A DNA stretch of 10,571 bases. Origin: Methylotenera sp. Its GTDB lineage: Bacteria > Pseudomonadota > Gammaproteobacteria > Burkholderiales > Methylophilaceae. Each line of letters begins with the position of its first letter. Position 1 is the stretch's first letter. Shown piece after piece: positions 1 through 6,860 of the stretch. The notes under the pieces were generated by a model. That model was not told the origin of the DNA. It did not search any database and saw only the letters and a program-made list of their open reading frames with translations. The stretch lies in contig JACDEP010000032.1 in assembly GCA_013816325.1 (NCBI GenBank), positions 1-10,571 of the forward strand, written 5' to 3'. The position numbers were made by a program, and so were the translations under genes.

Positions 1-122
1 GCGATAATTTGCGCGTAGATATGTGTATTAGTACGGTGTACACTCAAACGTGTAACTTTCAGCTCTGCAATTTTGGCACGGGTTTTACGTGCACGACGCA
101 AGCGATTATTTACAATATTCAT
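1..122 (-). CDS. rplR: 50S ribosomal protein L18, N-terminal part
   Basis: L18 binds 5S rRNA, together with L5, and helps form the central protuberance of the 50S subunit. Only the first 40 codons are in the window; the gene continues past the left edge (family length about 117 residues). The visible part starts MNIVNNRLRRARKTR, a basic arm that contacts 5S rRNA. It then reaches the conserved HRTNTHIYAQ stretch (residues 29-38), which matches HRTPRHIYAQ of E. coli L18. The ATG at 122-120 follows an AAGGC Shine-Dalgarno that begins in the rplF stop codon, with a 10-bp gap between the genes. The order rplF-rplR is that of the spc operon. The identification is firm despite the truncation, which is only the window edge. 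Confidence 0.93.
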   Translation of the reverse strand, partial: MNIVNNRLRRARKTRAKIAELKVTRLSVHRTNTHIYAQII

Positions 123-132
123 CTTTTAAGCC

Positions 133-666
133 TTATTTCTTCTTGGTTTCTTTAATTGCAACAACTTCATCAGCATAACGAACACCCTTGCCCTTATAAG
201 GCTCTGGAGCACGGTAAGCGCGAATCTGCGCAGCTATTTGACCAACCACTTGCTTATCAACACCCGTCAGAATCACTTCTGTCGGCGTTGGCGTTTGCAC
301 AGTAACACCTGCTGGCATTTTATGATTAATCGGATGTGAGTAACCTAACTCTAAGTTCAATACAGCACCTTGTGCAGCCGCTTTGTAACCTACGCCAACT
401 AGTGTTAACTTACGTGTAAAGCCTTGCGACACACCTTGTATCATGTTTGCAACTAAAGCGCGCACAGTACCTGACATAGCGCGCGAATGTTGAGCATCGC
501 TAGAGGCTGCGAAAGTAATTGTCTCACCTTCACGCTTAAGCACCACAGCATCAGTTAGCGATTGGCTTAGCTTACCTAAAGGACCGCTTACATTGATCGC
601 ATTAGCACTCAACACTACTTCAACTTTTTCTGGAATGGCTACTGGATTTTTAGCAACACGTGACAT
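133..666 (-). CDS. rplF: 50S ribosomal protein L6
   Basis: L6 is a two-domain 50S protein near the sarcin-ricin loop and the factor-binding site. The 177 residues equal the length of E. coli L6. The N-terminus MSRVAKNPVAIP and the C-terminal signature PEPYKGKGVRYADE (from residue 154) are typical of the family, and the protein ends in a lysine tail. The ATG at 666 is preceded by AAGGAG, which overlaps the TAA of rpsH 10 bp upstream, so translation is probably coupled. It sits in the normal spc order between rpsH and rplR. Nothing is truncated or unusual. Confidence 0.97.
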   Translation of the reverse strand: MSRVAKNPVAIPEKVEVVLSANAINVSGPLGKLSQSLTDAVVLKREGETITFAASSDAQHSRAMSGTVRALVANMIQGVSQGFTRKLTLVGVGYKAAAQGAVLNLELGYSHPINHKMPAGVTVQTPTPTEVILTGVDKQVVGQIAAQIRAYRAPEPYKGKGVRYADEVVAIKETKKK

Positions 667-676
667 TTGCTTCTCC

Positions 677-1072
677 TTAAGCCACTACGCAGAGCACTTC
701 GCCACCGATACCGGCTGCTTGTGCTTTACGATCTGTCATTACACCCTTGGATGTAGACATAATTGTCACACCAAGACCATTCATTACTTTAGGAATCTCT
801 TGAGACCCTTTATATACACGCAAACCAGGTTTACTTACACGTTGGATACGCTCAATGACTGGGCGGCCAGCGTAGTATTTCAAGCTAATGTTTAATATAG
901 CTTTACTACCTTCAGTTTGCACTGCAAAATCTTCAATATAACCTTCATCTTTAAGCACGCTAGCAATAGCAGACTTAACTTTAGATGAAGGCATCGTTAC
1001 AACCGCTTTATTGACCATTTGCGCATTACGGATGCGCGTCAACATATCGGCAATTGGATCACTCATACTCAT
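677..1072 (-). CDS. rpsH: 30S ribosomal protein S8
   Basis: S8 is a primary 16S rRNA binder (helix 21, central domain). In E. coli it also represses the spc operon by binding its mRNA near the start of rplE. I choose the ATG at 1072, giving 131 residues that begin MSMSDPIADMLTRIRNAQ, aligned with E. coli MSMQDPIADML. A longer reading frame opens at 1123, but its extra 17 residues lie inside rpsN in another frame and match nothing in the family. The Shine-Dalgarno AGGGGAAG lies just upstream of 1072 and overlaps the rpsN stop. The C-terminal family signature STSKGVMTDRKAQAAGIGGE is intact and ends in VLCVVA. Confidence 0.95.
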   Translation of the reverse strand: MSMSDPIADMLTRIRNAQMVNKAVVTMPSSKVKSAIASVLKDEGYIEDFAVQTEGSKAILNISLKYYAGRPVIERIQRVSKPGLRVYKGSQEIPKVMNGLGVTIMSTSKGVMTDRKAQAAGIGGEVLCVVA

Positions 1073-1085
1073 AGATCTTCCCCTA

Positions 1086-1391
1086 TTACCAGCTAGCTTT
1101 GGTGACGCCTGGCACTTGGCCACTCATCATCAAATCGCGCAATTTGCTACGCCCGATGCCGAATTTACTAAACACACCACGTGGGCGACCAGTTAAAGCA
1201 CAACGATTACGAAGACGCACAGGGCTCGAGTTACGTGGAAGCGCTTGGAATTTCATACGCGCCTCAAGACGACTCTCAGCAGTAGCAGTAACATCATTCA
1301 TTGCCGCTTCAAGTGCAGCACGTTTTACAGCGAATTTACTTACAGTAGCGCGACGTTTGATTTCGCGTTCTGTCATACAGGTTTTAGCCAT
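1086..1391 (-). CDS. rpsN: 30S ribosomal protein S14, zinc-free type
   Basis: S14 is a 30S head protein next to S3, S10 and S19. The 101 residues equal the E. coli length. LPRNSSPVR (51-59) and RNRCALTGRPRG (61-72) are the family signature, and the protein ends KASW as in E. coli. It lacks the paired CXXC motifs of the short zinc-binding paralogue, so it is the long, zinc-independent form. The start at 1391 lies only 3 bp after the rplE stop, and its AGGGG ribosome site lies inside the last codons of rplE. That arrangement suggests translational coupling. Confidence 0.97.
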   Translation of the reverse strand: MAKTCMTEREIKRRATVSKFAVKRAALEAAMNDVTATAESRLEARMKFQALPRNSSPVRLRNRCALTGRPRGVFSKFGIGRSKLRDLMMSGQVPGVTKASW

Positions 1392-1394
1392 GTT

Positions 1395-1934
1395 TTAACC
1401 CCTAAAAGGAAAACTAAATGCTGCAAGCAATGCTTTTGCTTCTTCATCCGTTTTCGCAGTAGTTGTGATAGTAATGTTCATCCCACGAATTGCATCGATT
1501 TTATCGTATTCAATTTCAGGGAAAATGATTTGCTCTTTAACGCCCATGTTGTAATTACCACGGCCATCAAATGATTTCGCTGAGATACCTCGGAAGTCAC
1601 GGATACGTGGAATTGCCACAGTCACCAAGCGATCCAAGAATTCGTACATACGCTCACGGCGTAAAGTTACTTTACAGCCAACAGGATAATCATCACGGAT
1701 TTTAAATGCCGCCACTGATTTTTTAGCTTTAGTTACGATTGCTTTTTGACCAGCAATTTTTTCCATATCGCCAACAGCGTTTTCCATCACTTTTTTATCC
1801 GCAACCGCTTCGCCCACCCCCATATTCAAGGTGATTTTTTCGATGCGAGGCACTTGCATGACTGAAGTGTAACCAAATTGCTCTGTCATCGCTTTGACGA
1901 CTGAGTCTTTATAATATTGTTTTAAGCGCGCCAT
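1395..1934 (-). CDS. rplE: 50S ribosomal protein L5
   Basis: L5 binds 5S rRNA and contacts the P-site tRNA and S13 across the subunit bridge in the central protuberance. It has 179 residues, the same as E. coli L5. It begins MARLKQYYKDSVVKAM and carries the conserved VPRIEKITLNMGVGEA segment (residues 28-43), the basic TKAKKSVAAFKIRD loop and GNYNMGVKEQIIFPEI near residue 130-145. The start at 1934 follows the rplX TAG by 8 bp, with the ribosome site AGGAAG overlapping that stop. In E. coli the S8 repressor site is here; I could not recognise an equivalent by eye. Confidence 0.97.
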   Translation of the reverse strand: MARLKQYYKDSVVKAMTEQFGYTSVMQVPRIEKITLNMGVGEAVADKKVMENAVGDMEKIAGQKAIVTKAKKSVAAFKIRDDYPVGCKVTLRRERMYEFLDRLVTVAIPRIRDFRGISAKSFDGRGNYNMGVKEQIIFPEIEYDKIDAIRGMNITITTTAKTDEEAKALLAAFSFPFRG

Positions 1935-1942
1935 AATTCTTC

Positions 1943-2260
1943 CTATGCGTCCACTGCTTCGCCATTAGATTTGAATACGCGAATTTTGCGACCGTCATCT
2001 AAAGTCTTAAAGCCTACGCGATCACCTTTTTGGGTCGCACTGTTAAATAAAGCTACATTTGAGATATCTAAAGGCATCTCTTTAGCAATGATACCGCCAG
2101 CAATACCTTTCATCGGGTTGGCTTTTGCGTGCTTCTTAACTAGGTTAAGACCTTCCACAACAACATGGCCTGAATCAAGGATACTCACTACCGTACCATG
2201 CTTGCCTTTATCTTTTCCTGTATTTAGGATGACTTGATCACCCTTACGAATTTTGTTCAT
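1943..2260 (-). CDS. rplX: 50S ribosomal protein L24
   Basis: L24 is an early 50S assembly initiator that binds the 5' end of 23S rRNA and sits near the exit tunnel. It has 105 residues (E. coli 104). A KOW motif occupies about residues 4-31 (KIRKGDQVILNTGKDKGKHG onward), followed by EGLNLVKKHAKANP (36-49), which is characteristic of bacterial L24. The ATG at 2260 is preceded by TAGGAGT, where the rplN stop TAG is part of the Shine-Dalgarno; the gap between the genes is 8 bp. Order and spacing are normal for the spc operon. Confidence 0.97.
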   Translation of the reverse strand: MNKIRKGDQVILNTGKDKGKHGTVVSILDSGHVVVEGLNLVKKHAKANPMKGIAGGIIAKEMPLDISNVALFNSATQKGDRVGFKTLDDGRKIRVFKSNGEAVDA

Positions 2261-2268
2261 GTGAACTC

Positions 2269-2637
2269 CTACAATACTTCTGGTGCTAATGAAACGATTT
2301 TCATGAATTTCTCTGAGCGCAATTCACGTGTTACTGGCCCAAAAATACGGGTACCAATCGGTTCTAGCTTATTATTTAACAGTACTGCAGCGTTAGCATC
2401 GAACTTAACCAAAGAGCCGTCTGGACGACGCACACCCTTAGCAGTACGCACAACTACCGCGCTGTAAACTTCGCCTTTTTTAACGCGACCACGTGGGGCA
2501 GCATCTTTGATGCTGACCTTAATGATGTCGCCAATTCCAGCGTAACGACGCTTAGAGCCACCTAACACCTTGATGCATTGCACAGAGCGCGCACCGGTGT
2601 TATCGGCAACTTCTAGCCGAGATTGCATTTGAATCAT
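2269..2637 (-). CDS. rplN: 50S ribosomal protein L14, first gene of the spc operon
   Basis: L14 sits on the 50S interface, next to L19, and takes part in intersubunit bridges. I place the start at the ATG at 2637, giving 122 residues beginning MIQMQSRLEVADNTGARSV, which matches the family N-terminus. A TTG codon in frame at 2652 would add five residues, but it overlaps the GGAG Shine-Dalgarno (2644-2647) and is therefore rejected. Family motifs KVLGGSKRRYAGIGDIIKV and RGRVKKGEVYSAVVVR are present, and the C-terminus ELRSEKFMKIVSLAPEVL is nearly identical to E. coli. It follows a 228-bp leader with its own promoter. Confidence 0.96.
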   Translation of the reverse strand: MIQMQSRLEVADNTGARSVQCIKVLGGSKRRYAGIGDIIKVSIKDAAPRGRVKKGEVYSAVVVRTAKGVRRPDGSLVKFDANAAVLLNNKLEPIGTRIFGPVTRELRSEKFMKIVSLAPEVL

Positions 2638-2673
2638 GAGAATAATCTCCAACTTAATCCGTTAAACCAACAC

Positions 2674-2721
2674 CGGCCATTTTTAACCCAACTTAAATAA
2701 ATAAGCTCGTTAACTCGGCCG
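2674..2721 (-). promoter_or_regulatory. spc leader stem-loop 2, just upstream of the rplN ribosome site
   Basis: Three stacked inverted repeats fold into one interrupted stem. CGGCC (2674-2678) pairs with GGCCG (2717-2721), TTAAC (2683-2687) with GTTAA (2709-2713), and CTTA (2692-2695) with TAAG (2702-2705), closing a 6-nt loop. The internal loops are 3-4 nt on each side. The structure ends 27 nt before the GGAG ribosome site of rplN. Its regulatory role is inferred from position; the base pairing is seen in the sequence. Confidence 0.5.
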
Positions 2722-2742
2722 ACAGACCACGGTCAGTATTGG

Positions 2743-2785
2743 GGCGAGAGCCTAAGACTTAAATACTATAAATAAGTCGCTCGCC
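2743..2785 (-). promoter_or_regulatory. spc leader stem-loop 1, near the predicted transcript 5' end
   Basis: GGCGAG (2743-2748) pairs with CTCGCC (2780-2785), and GACTTA (2756-2761) pairs with TAAGTC (2773-2778). The 11-nt loop is AT-rich, and a lopsided internal loop (7 nt against 1 nt) separates the two helices. It begins about five bases into the transcript predicted from the promoter at 2826-2798. No U-run follows it on the minus strand, so it is not an ordinary intrinsic terminator. A role in mRNA stability or ribosomal-protein feedback is possible but not shown. Confidence 0.5.
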
Positions 2786-2797
2786 GAAAAACCAAAC

Positions 2798-2826
2798 ATT
2801 ATATAGTGCTAAAACTACTTACGCAA
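2798..2826 (-). promoter_or_regulatory. sigma70 promoter of the spc operon
   Basis: On the minus strand a perfect -10 box TATAAT (2803-2798) is preceded, after exactly 17 bp, by TTGCGT (2826-2821), a 3/6 match to the -35 consensus. Transcription would start near 2791 and leave about 154 nt of leader before rplN. The position between rpsQ and rplN is where E. coli has its spc promoter, which supports the call. The -35 box lies in one arm of the inverted repeat at 2819-2849. Confidence 0.7.
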
Positions 2827-2849
2827 TTACTATTACCGCAATTGCGTAA
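2819..2849 (-). terminator. Perfect 10-bp inverted repeat after rpsQ, possible S10 operon terminator
   Basis: TTACGCAATT (2819-2828) and AATTGCGTAA (2840-2849) are exact reverse complements around an 11-nt spacer, beginning 17 bp after the rpsQ stop. The sequence after the hairpin on the minus strand is GTAGTTTTAG, so the U-tract is short and displaced. It is at best a leaky terminator at the end of the S10 operon. It may instead be a 3'-end stabilising hairpin, or a site overlapping the spc promoter, whose -35 box it contains. Confidence 0.45.
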
Positions 2850-2865
2850 TAAACTTAACTAAATC

Positions 2866-3111
2866 TTAGGCTGATTTTACTACCCAAGTTTTAGTTTTAG
2901 AAAGTGGGCGACTCTCAACGATAGTCACCAAATCACCCTCTTTACAGCTATTTGTTTCGTCATGCGCGTGAAATTTCTTAGATTGACGAACAACTTTACC
3001 AATCAAAGGGTGCTTCACTTTACGCTCAACTAATACCGTGACAGTTTTATCCATCTTGTCACTGACTACACGGCCGGTAAGGCTGCGTACTACTTTTGTC
3101 GTTTCAGTCAT
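2866..3111 (-). CDS. rpsQ: 30S ribosomal protein S17
   Basis: S17 is a primary 16S rRNA-binding protein of the 30S body with an OB fold. It has 81 residues (E. coli 84). The N-terminal LTGRVVSDKMDKTVTVLVER and the C-terminal signature GDLVTIVESRPLSKTKTW (59-76) are the two diagnostic blocks. It starts 2 bp after the rpmC stop with only a weak AGGC ribosome site, so it probably depends on ribosomes arriving from rpmC. It is the last gene of the S10 operon; a hairpin and the spc promoter follow. Confidence 0.96.
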   Translation of the reverse strand: MTETTKVVRSLTGRVVSDKMDKTVTVLVERKVKHPLIGKVVRQSKKFHAHDETNSCKEGDLVTIVESRPLSKTKTWVVKSA

Positions 3112-3113
3112 AA

Positions 3114-3308
3114 TTATGCCTGTTTCGCTTTCTCAGCTAATACAAGCTTCACGCGTGCTACATCTTTGCGTACTTTACCTAGCTGATCTACTTTAGATAA
3201 TTGTTGAGTCGCCAGTTGCATGCGGAGTGAGAATTGCGCGCGACGCAATTCAATCAACTCTGCATTTAGTTCGTCAACGCTTTTTGCTCTTAAATCGGTT
3301 GCTTTCAT
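3114..3308 (-). CDS. rpmC: 50S ribosomal protein L29
   Basis: L29 is a small two-helix 50S protein beside the peptide exit tunnel, next to L23. It has 64 residues (E. coli 63). The sequence MKATDLRAKSVDELNAEL, then ELRRAQFSLRMQ and KVRKDVARVKLVLAEK, gives the expected antiparallel helical hairpin rich in Glu, Arg and Leu. It has the strongest ribosome site in the operon, AAGGAGG, which overlaps the rplP TAA, with 9 nt to the ATG at 3308. It sits between rplP and rpsQ in the standard order. Confidence 0.96.
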   Translation of the reverse strand: MKATDLRAKSVDELNAELIELRRAQFSLRMQLATQQLSKVDQLGKVRKDVARVKLVLAEKAKQA

Positions 3309-3322
3309 TTAGCGTACCCTCC

Positions 3323-3739
3323 TTAACTACCAAGCTGACGTGTCATGAATGTCGTCTCGATTGGTAGCTTAGCAGCTGCCAATCGGAACGCCTCACGTGC
3401 AAGCTCTTCACTTACACCGTCCATCTCGTATAACATTTTGCCTGGTTGGATTTGGGCTACGTAGTACTCTGTACTACCCTTACCGTTGCCCATACGTACT
3501 TCAGCAGGCTTTTTAGAAATTGGTTGATCTGGAAAAATACGGATCCATACGCGACCACCACGTTTAATGTGACGCGTCATTACACGACGTGCCGCCTCAA
3601 TTTGACGTGCTGTCAAACGACCGCGACCAATCGCCTTAAGACCGAAATCACCAAAACTTACTTTGTTACCTGTCGTTGCAATGCCTTTGTTACGGCCTTT
3701 TTGCATCTTGCGGTATTTTTGTCTAGACGGTTGTAGCAT
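3323..3739 (-). CDS. rplP: 50S ribosomal protein L16
   Basis: L16 organises the A-site region and the central protuberance of the 50S subunit. It has 138 residues (E. coli 136). The start MLQPSRQKYRKMQKGRNKG and the central RGGRVWIRIFPDQPISKKP are typical. Arg82 in AEVRMGNGKG corresponds to Arg81 of E. coli, the residue hydroxylated by RoxA/YcfD; whether this organism has that enzyme cannot be seen here. The ATG at 3739 lies inside the 3' end of rpsC (17-bp overlap, different frame), with a GAGGG ribosome site 6 nt upstream. This overlap points to tight coupling with rpsC. Confidence 0.97.
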   Translation of the reverse strand: MLQPSRQKYRKMQKGRNKGIATTGNKVSFGDFGLKAIGRGRLTARQIEAARRVMTRHIKRGGRVWIRIFPDQPISKKPAEVRMGNGKGSTEYYVAQIQPGKMLYEMDGVSEELAREAFRLAAAKLPIETTFMTRQLGS

Positions 3740-4448
3740 CTTTAGCCCTCGCCTTTCTTACTTTCTTTTCTGGCTCAACCGCTGGCGCTGCTAAAGCGGC
3801 TTGCCCTGCTTGCGCATTACCTGCGAATATCTCGCCTTTGAATACCCATACTTTGATACCGATAATACCGTAGGTGGTTAAAGCTTCAGCTACGCCGTAA
3901 TCAATATCAGCACGCAATGTATGAAGTGGCACGCGACCTTCACGGTACCATTCAGTACGCGAGATTTCGATACCATTCAAACGGCCTGAACTCATGATTT
4001 TGATACCTTGAGCACCTAAACGCATTGCATTTTGCATAGCGCGTTTCATGGCACGGCGGAACATCACACGTTTTTCAAGTTGTTGAGCGATAGATTGTGC
4101 AATCAATGTTGCATCAATTTCAGGTTTACGCACTTCTTCAATGTTCAAATGAACAGGAACGCCCATTAAACCTTGCAAAGTAGCACGTAAAGACTCGATG
4201 TCTTCACCTTTTTTACCGATTACCACACCAGGGCGCGCGCTATAAATCGTGATTTTTGCGTTCTTAGCAGGACGCTCAATCAGGATACGACTTACCGCAG
4301 CACTGGCTAATTTTTTGTTCAGGAACGCACGCACTTTGATGTCGCTTTGCAACATCGCAGGGAAGTTCTTGCTATTGGCATACCAACGTGAGGCCCAGTT
4401 CTTTTGAACACTCAGACGGAAACCAATTGGATGAATTTTTTGACCCAT
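3723..4448 (-). CDS. rpsC: 30S ribosomal protein S3
   Basis: S3 lies at the mRNA entry channel of the 30S head and contributes to ribosomal helicase activity. It has 241 residues (E. coli 233). The type II KH domain shows VVIGKKGEDI, with the GKKG loop at residues 78-81. Arg131, Arg132 and Lys135, the helicase-associated residues in E. coli, are all present in VMFRRAMKRAMQN. The core ends near IKVWVFKGEIF. It is followed by an Ala-rich and then Lys/Arg-rich tail that accounts for the extra length. The start at 4448 follows rplV by 9 bp with ribosome site AAAGGA; the 3' end overlaps rplP. Confidence 0.97.
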   Translation of the reverse strand: MGQKIHPIGFRLSVQKNWASRWYANSKNFPAMLQSDIKVRAFLNKKLASAAVSRILIERPAKNAKITIYSARPGVVIGKKGEDIESLRATLQGLMGVPVHLNIEEVRKPEIDATLIAQSIAQQLEKRVMFRRAMKRAMQNAMRLGAQGIKIMSSGRLNGIEISRTEWYREGRVPLHTLRADIDYGVAEALTTYGIIGIKVWVFKGEIFAGNAQAGQAALAAPAVEPEKKVRKARAKDATTV

Positions 4449-4457
4449 GATTATCCT

Positions 4458-4790
4458 TTAGTTACCGACAGTCACATGAATGTGACAGGTTGGTTTAGTA
4501 ATCTTACCCGCACGACCTTTTGCGCGTGGGCGAATACGTTTAAGCACAATACCTTTATCAACGTAAATTGAAGTTACTTTCAATTCGTCAATATCGGCGC
4601 CATTGTTATGTTCAGCATTAGCGATTGCAGACTCAACAACCTTCTTGATAATCTCGGCACCTTTTTTAGGTGTGAAGCTCAAGATGTTAAGCGCGTGATC
4701 TACTTTCTTGCCACGAACAAGGTCTGCCACCAATCTAGCCTTTTGCGGAGAGAGATGAACACCTTTTAATATTGCAGATACTTGCATCAT
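4458..4790 (-). CDS. rplV: 50S ribosomal protein L22
   Basis: L22 spans the 50S shell, and its long beta-hairpin lines the exit tunnel next to L4. The protein has 110 residues, the E. coli length. SPQKARLVADLVRGKKV near the N-terminus, ESAIANAEHNNGADID in the middle, and the hairpin segment KRIRPRAKGRAGKI are the family blocks. Two ATG codons stand in tandem at 4790 and 4787. The ribosome site TAGGAG lies only 3 nt from the first and 6 nt from the second, so the second may be the real start, one residue shorter. The ribosome site overlaps the rpsS stop. Confidence 0.96.
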   Translation of the reverse strand: MMQVSAILKGVHLSPQKARLVADLVRGKKVDHALNILSFTPKKGAEIIKKVVESAIANAEHNNGADIDELKVTSIYVDKGIVLKRIRPRAKGRAGKITKPTCHIHVTVGN

Positions 4791-4796
4791 CAGCTC

Positions 4797-5072
4797 CTAC
4801 TTCTTAGCTTTCTTGTCGGCTGCATGCCCTTTGAATGTACGCGTTAACGCAAACTCACCAAGCTTGTGACCTACCATGTTTTCAGAAATCAACACTGGAA
4901 TGTGTTGCTTACCATTATGAATCGCAATAGTAAGACCAATAAAATCTGGGAAAATCGTAGAGCGACGTGACCAAGTCTTAATTGGTTTACGGTCGCGCGC
5001 TGCAGCTGCAACTTCTACTTTTTTTGCCAAATGACCATCAATAAATGGACCTTTTTTAAGTGAACGTGCCAT
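4797..5072 (-). CDS. rpsS: 30S ribosomal protein S19
   Basis: S19 forms a head complex with S13 and contacts the 50S through an intersubunit bridge. It has 91 residues (E. coli 92). It begins MARSLKKGPFID and carries TWSRRSTIFPDFIGLTIAIH (33-52) and VGHKLGEFALTRTFKGHAADK (from 67), both highly conserved in bacteria, with a lysine-rich tail. The start at 5072 lies 2 bp after the rplB stop, and its AAGG ribosome site spans the last codons and stop of rplB. It occupies the usual place between rplB and rplV. Confidence 0.97.
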   Translation of the reverse strand: MARSLKKGPFIDGHLAKKVEVAAAARDRKPIKTWSRRSTIFPDFIGLTIAIHNGKQHIPVLISENMVGHKLGEFALTRTFKGHAADKKAKK

Positions 5073-5074
5073 GA

Positions 5075-5908
5075 TTACCTTACGCCTCTCGGACGACGAC
5101 TAATACGCATATTATCTGTACGTTTGCTGCTACGTGTACGATAACCCTTGGTTTTAACACCCCATGGGCTTACTGGATTCATACCAGCAGCTGTTTTACC
5201 TTCACCACCACCGTGCGGGTGATCAACCGGGTTCATCACCACACCGCGAACGGTTGGGCGAACACCACGCCAGCGCATAGCACCAGCCTTACCGATTGAA
5301 CGCAATGAATGCTCTTCATTACCCACTTCACCTAAAGTTGCTTTGCAATCTACGTGTACGCGGCGAACTTCGCCAGAACGTAAACGTAATTGAGCGTAGC
5401 TACCTTCACGTGCAAGCAATTGCACAGAAGTACCAGCTGAACGCGCTAATTGCGCACCTTTACCAGGTTGCAACTCGATACAATGGATCGTGCTACCAAC
5501 TGGGATGTTGCGTAGCGGCATTGCATTACCTACTTTGATAGGCGCATCTGAACCACTGATTAATTGTGCACCTGCCGCGATACCACGCGGAGCAATAATG
5601 TAACGGCGCTCACCATCAGCGTAACAAAGCAAAGCAATATGCGCTGTGCGGTTTGGATCATATTCAATATGCTCCACTTTCGCTGGGATGCCATCTTTAT
5701 TGCGACGGAAGTCAATTAAACGATAATGCTGTTTATGACCCCCACCTTGGTGACGGGTTGTAATATGACCGTTATTATTACGGCCTGCATGCTTACTTTG
5801 ACTCTCCAACAGCGGTGCGTGTGGTTTACCTTTATAAAGATCTGGTGTTACGACCTTAAGTACGCCACGACGACCGGGGGAGGTTGGTTTGACTTTAATT
5901 AATGCCAT
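5075..5908 (-). CDS. rplB: 50S ribosomal protein L2
   Basis: L2 is needed for subunit joining and for the peptidyl-transferase region. It has 277 residues (E. coli 273). The OB-like and SH3-like RNA-binding domains fill about residues 40-200, including the GHITTRHQGGGHKQHYRLID block. The C-terminal signature MNPVDHPHGGGEG contains His230, equivalent to His229 of E. coli L2, which is important for peptidyl transfer. A basic tail SSKRTDNMRISRRPRG closes the protein. The ATG at 5908 has a strong AAGGAG site overlapping the rplW TAA. The gene lies between rplW and rpsS, as expected. Confidence 0.98.
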   Translation of the reverse strand: MALIKVKPTSPGRRGVLKVVTPDLYKGKPHAPLLESQSKHAGRNNNGHITTRHQGGGHKQHYRLIDFRRNKDGIPAKVEHIEYDPNRTAHIALLCYADGERRYIIAPRGIAAGAQLISGSDAPIKVGNAMPLRNIPVGSTIHCIELQPGKGAQLARSAGTSVQLLAREGSYAQLRLRSGEVRRVHVDCKATLGEVGNEEHSLRSIGKAGAMRWRGVRPTVRGVVMNPVDHPHGGGEGKTAAGMNPVSPWGVKTKGYRTRSSKRTDNMRISRRPRGVR

Positions 5909-5919
5909 CTCTTCTCTCC

Positions 5920-6234
5920 TTATTCGCCCGCTGCGAAGTTAATTTCTTGGCCTGGTTTCAAGCTTACATAAGCTTTTTTCCAGTCGTTACGTTTACCCAT
6001 ACGCTTGCCGGCACGTTTTACTTTGCCGCCGACATTAATCACTGCGACTTTTTCAACTTCAACTTTGAAAACAAGCTCAACTGCTGCTTTGATTTCTGGT
6101 TTAGTTGCATCGGTGCGCACTTTGAAAGCGATTTGCTGATGTTTGTCAGCAATGTAGGTTGCTTTTTCAGTAATTTGCGGAGCTAAAATCACTTGCAATA
6201 AACGGTCTTGAGTTTTAGTAATAGCGTTCATCAT
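5920..6234 (-). CDS. rplW: 50S ribosomal protein L23
   Basis: L23 surrounds the exit tunnel and is the docking point for trigger factor and SRP. It has 104 residues (E. coli 100). ILAPQITEKAT (16-26) is the diagnostic N-terminal block; Glu23 there aligns with Glu18 of E. coli L23, which contacts trigger factor. The C-terminal GKVKRAGKRMGKRNDWKKAYV block is also typical. The first of two adjacent ATGs (6234, 6231) overlaps the rplD TGA by 4 bp, with GGAG 11 nt upstream, which favours the first ATG. This is classic stop-start coupling to rplD. Confidence 0.96.
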   Translation of the reverse strand: MMNAITKTQDRLLQVILAPQITEKATYIADKHQQIAFKVRTDATKPEIKAAVELVFKVEVEKVAVINVGGKVKRAGKRMGKRNDWKKAYVSLKPGQEINFAAGE

Positions 6235-6860
6235 GATGCTAGCATCTCCTCAAGTTTCTTCACTGCGCCAGCTGTAGCTACCACATTTGGGAAACGCACT
6301 AGACTGACTGGGTCAGCATATTGCGCTTCTACCACCATCACGTTAGTGAGATTGCGTGAAGATAGATATAAGTTTTCGTTAAAGCTATCAGTCAATACCA
6401 ATAAGCCTTCTGCGTAACCCATACCTTTGATTTTCTCTGCCAAGGCTTTAGTTTTCGGTGTGTCAACTACAAACTCTTCAACAACACTTAAACGCTCTTG
6501 ACGCACTAATTCAGATAAAATCGTTTGCATACCGGCGCGGTAAGCTTTGCGGTTTACTTTATGGCTGAAATTTTCATTAGGCGAGTTAGGGAATGCACGA
6601 CCACCTCCACGCCAGATTGGGCTTGAGCTCATACCTGCACGTGCGTTACCAGTACCTTTTTGAGCGTATGGTTTGTGCGTGGTATGCGCTACGGTGTCAC
6701 GACCTTTTTGTGCGCGTGTCGCTGTACGGGCATTCGCCATATAAGCAACCACAACTTGATGCACCAAAGCTTCGTTAAACTCGCGGCCGAACGTACCTTC
6801 AGAAACTATAACGCCCTTTTTAGCAGCTTTACCGTTCTTATCGATTAATTTGAGTTCCAT
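6231..6860 (-). CDS. rplD: 50S ribosomal protein L4
   Basis: L4 is an early 50S assembly protein whose extended loop reaches the exit tunnel. In E. coli it also represses the S10 operon by acting on the leader before rpsJ. The protein has 209 residues (E. coli 201). FNEALVHQVVVAYMANAR (28-45), the tunnel loop QKGTGNARAGMSSSPIWRGGG (about 67-87) and LSELVRQERLSVVEEF are family blocks. The ATG at 6860 overlaps the last base of the rplC stop (TAATG). Its ribosome site is part of a run of seven G inside rplC. If L4 feedback exists here, the leader before rplC is as plausible a target as the one before rpsJ. Confidence 0.97.
   Translation of the reverse strand: MELKLIDKNGKAAKKGVIVSEGTFGREFNEALVHQVVVAYMANARTATRAQKGRDTVAHTTHKPYAQKGTGNARAGMSSSPIWRGGGRAFPNSPNENFSHKVNRKAYRAGMQTILSELVRQERLSVVEEFVVDTPKTKALAEKIKGMGYAEGLLVLTDSFNENLYLSSRNLTNVMVVEAQYADPVSLVRFPNVVATAGAVKKLEEMLAS

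Noticed and set aside
1073..1123. N-terminal extension of rpsH to 1123
   Set aside because: The extra residues lie inside the rpsN 3' end, match no S8, and have no ribosome site, whereas 1072 has AGGGGA and the family N-terminus.
1900..1960. S8 autoregulatory site at the rplX-rplE junction, as in E. coli
   Set aside because: I looked for a helix-21-like fold around the rplE start and could not form a convincing one by eye; a covariance-model search would be needed.
2638..2652. TTG start for rplN at 2652
   Set aside because: The TTG overlaps the GGAG that serves the ATG at 2637, and the family begins MIQMQ or similar.
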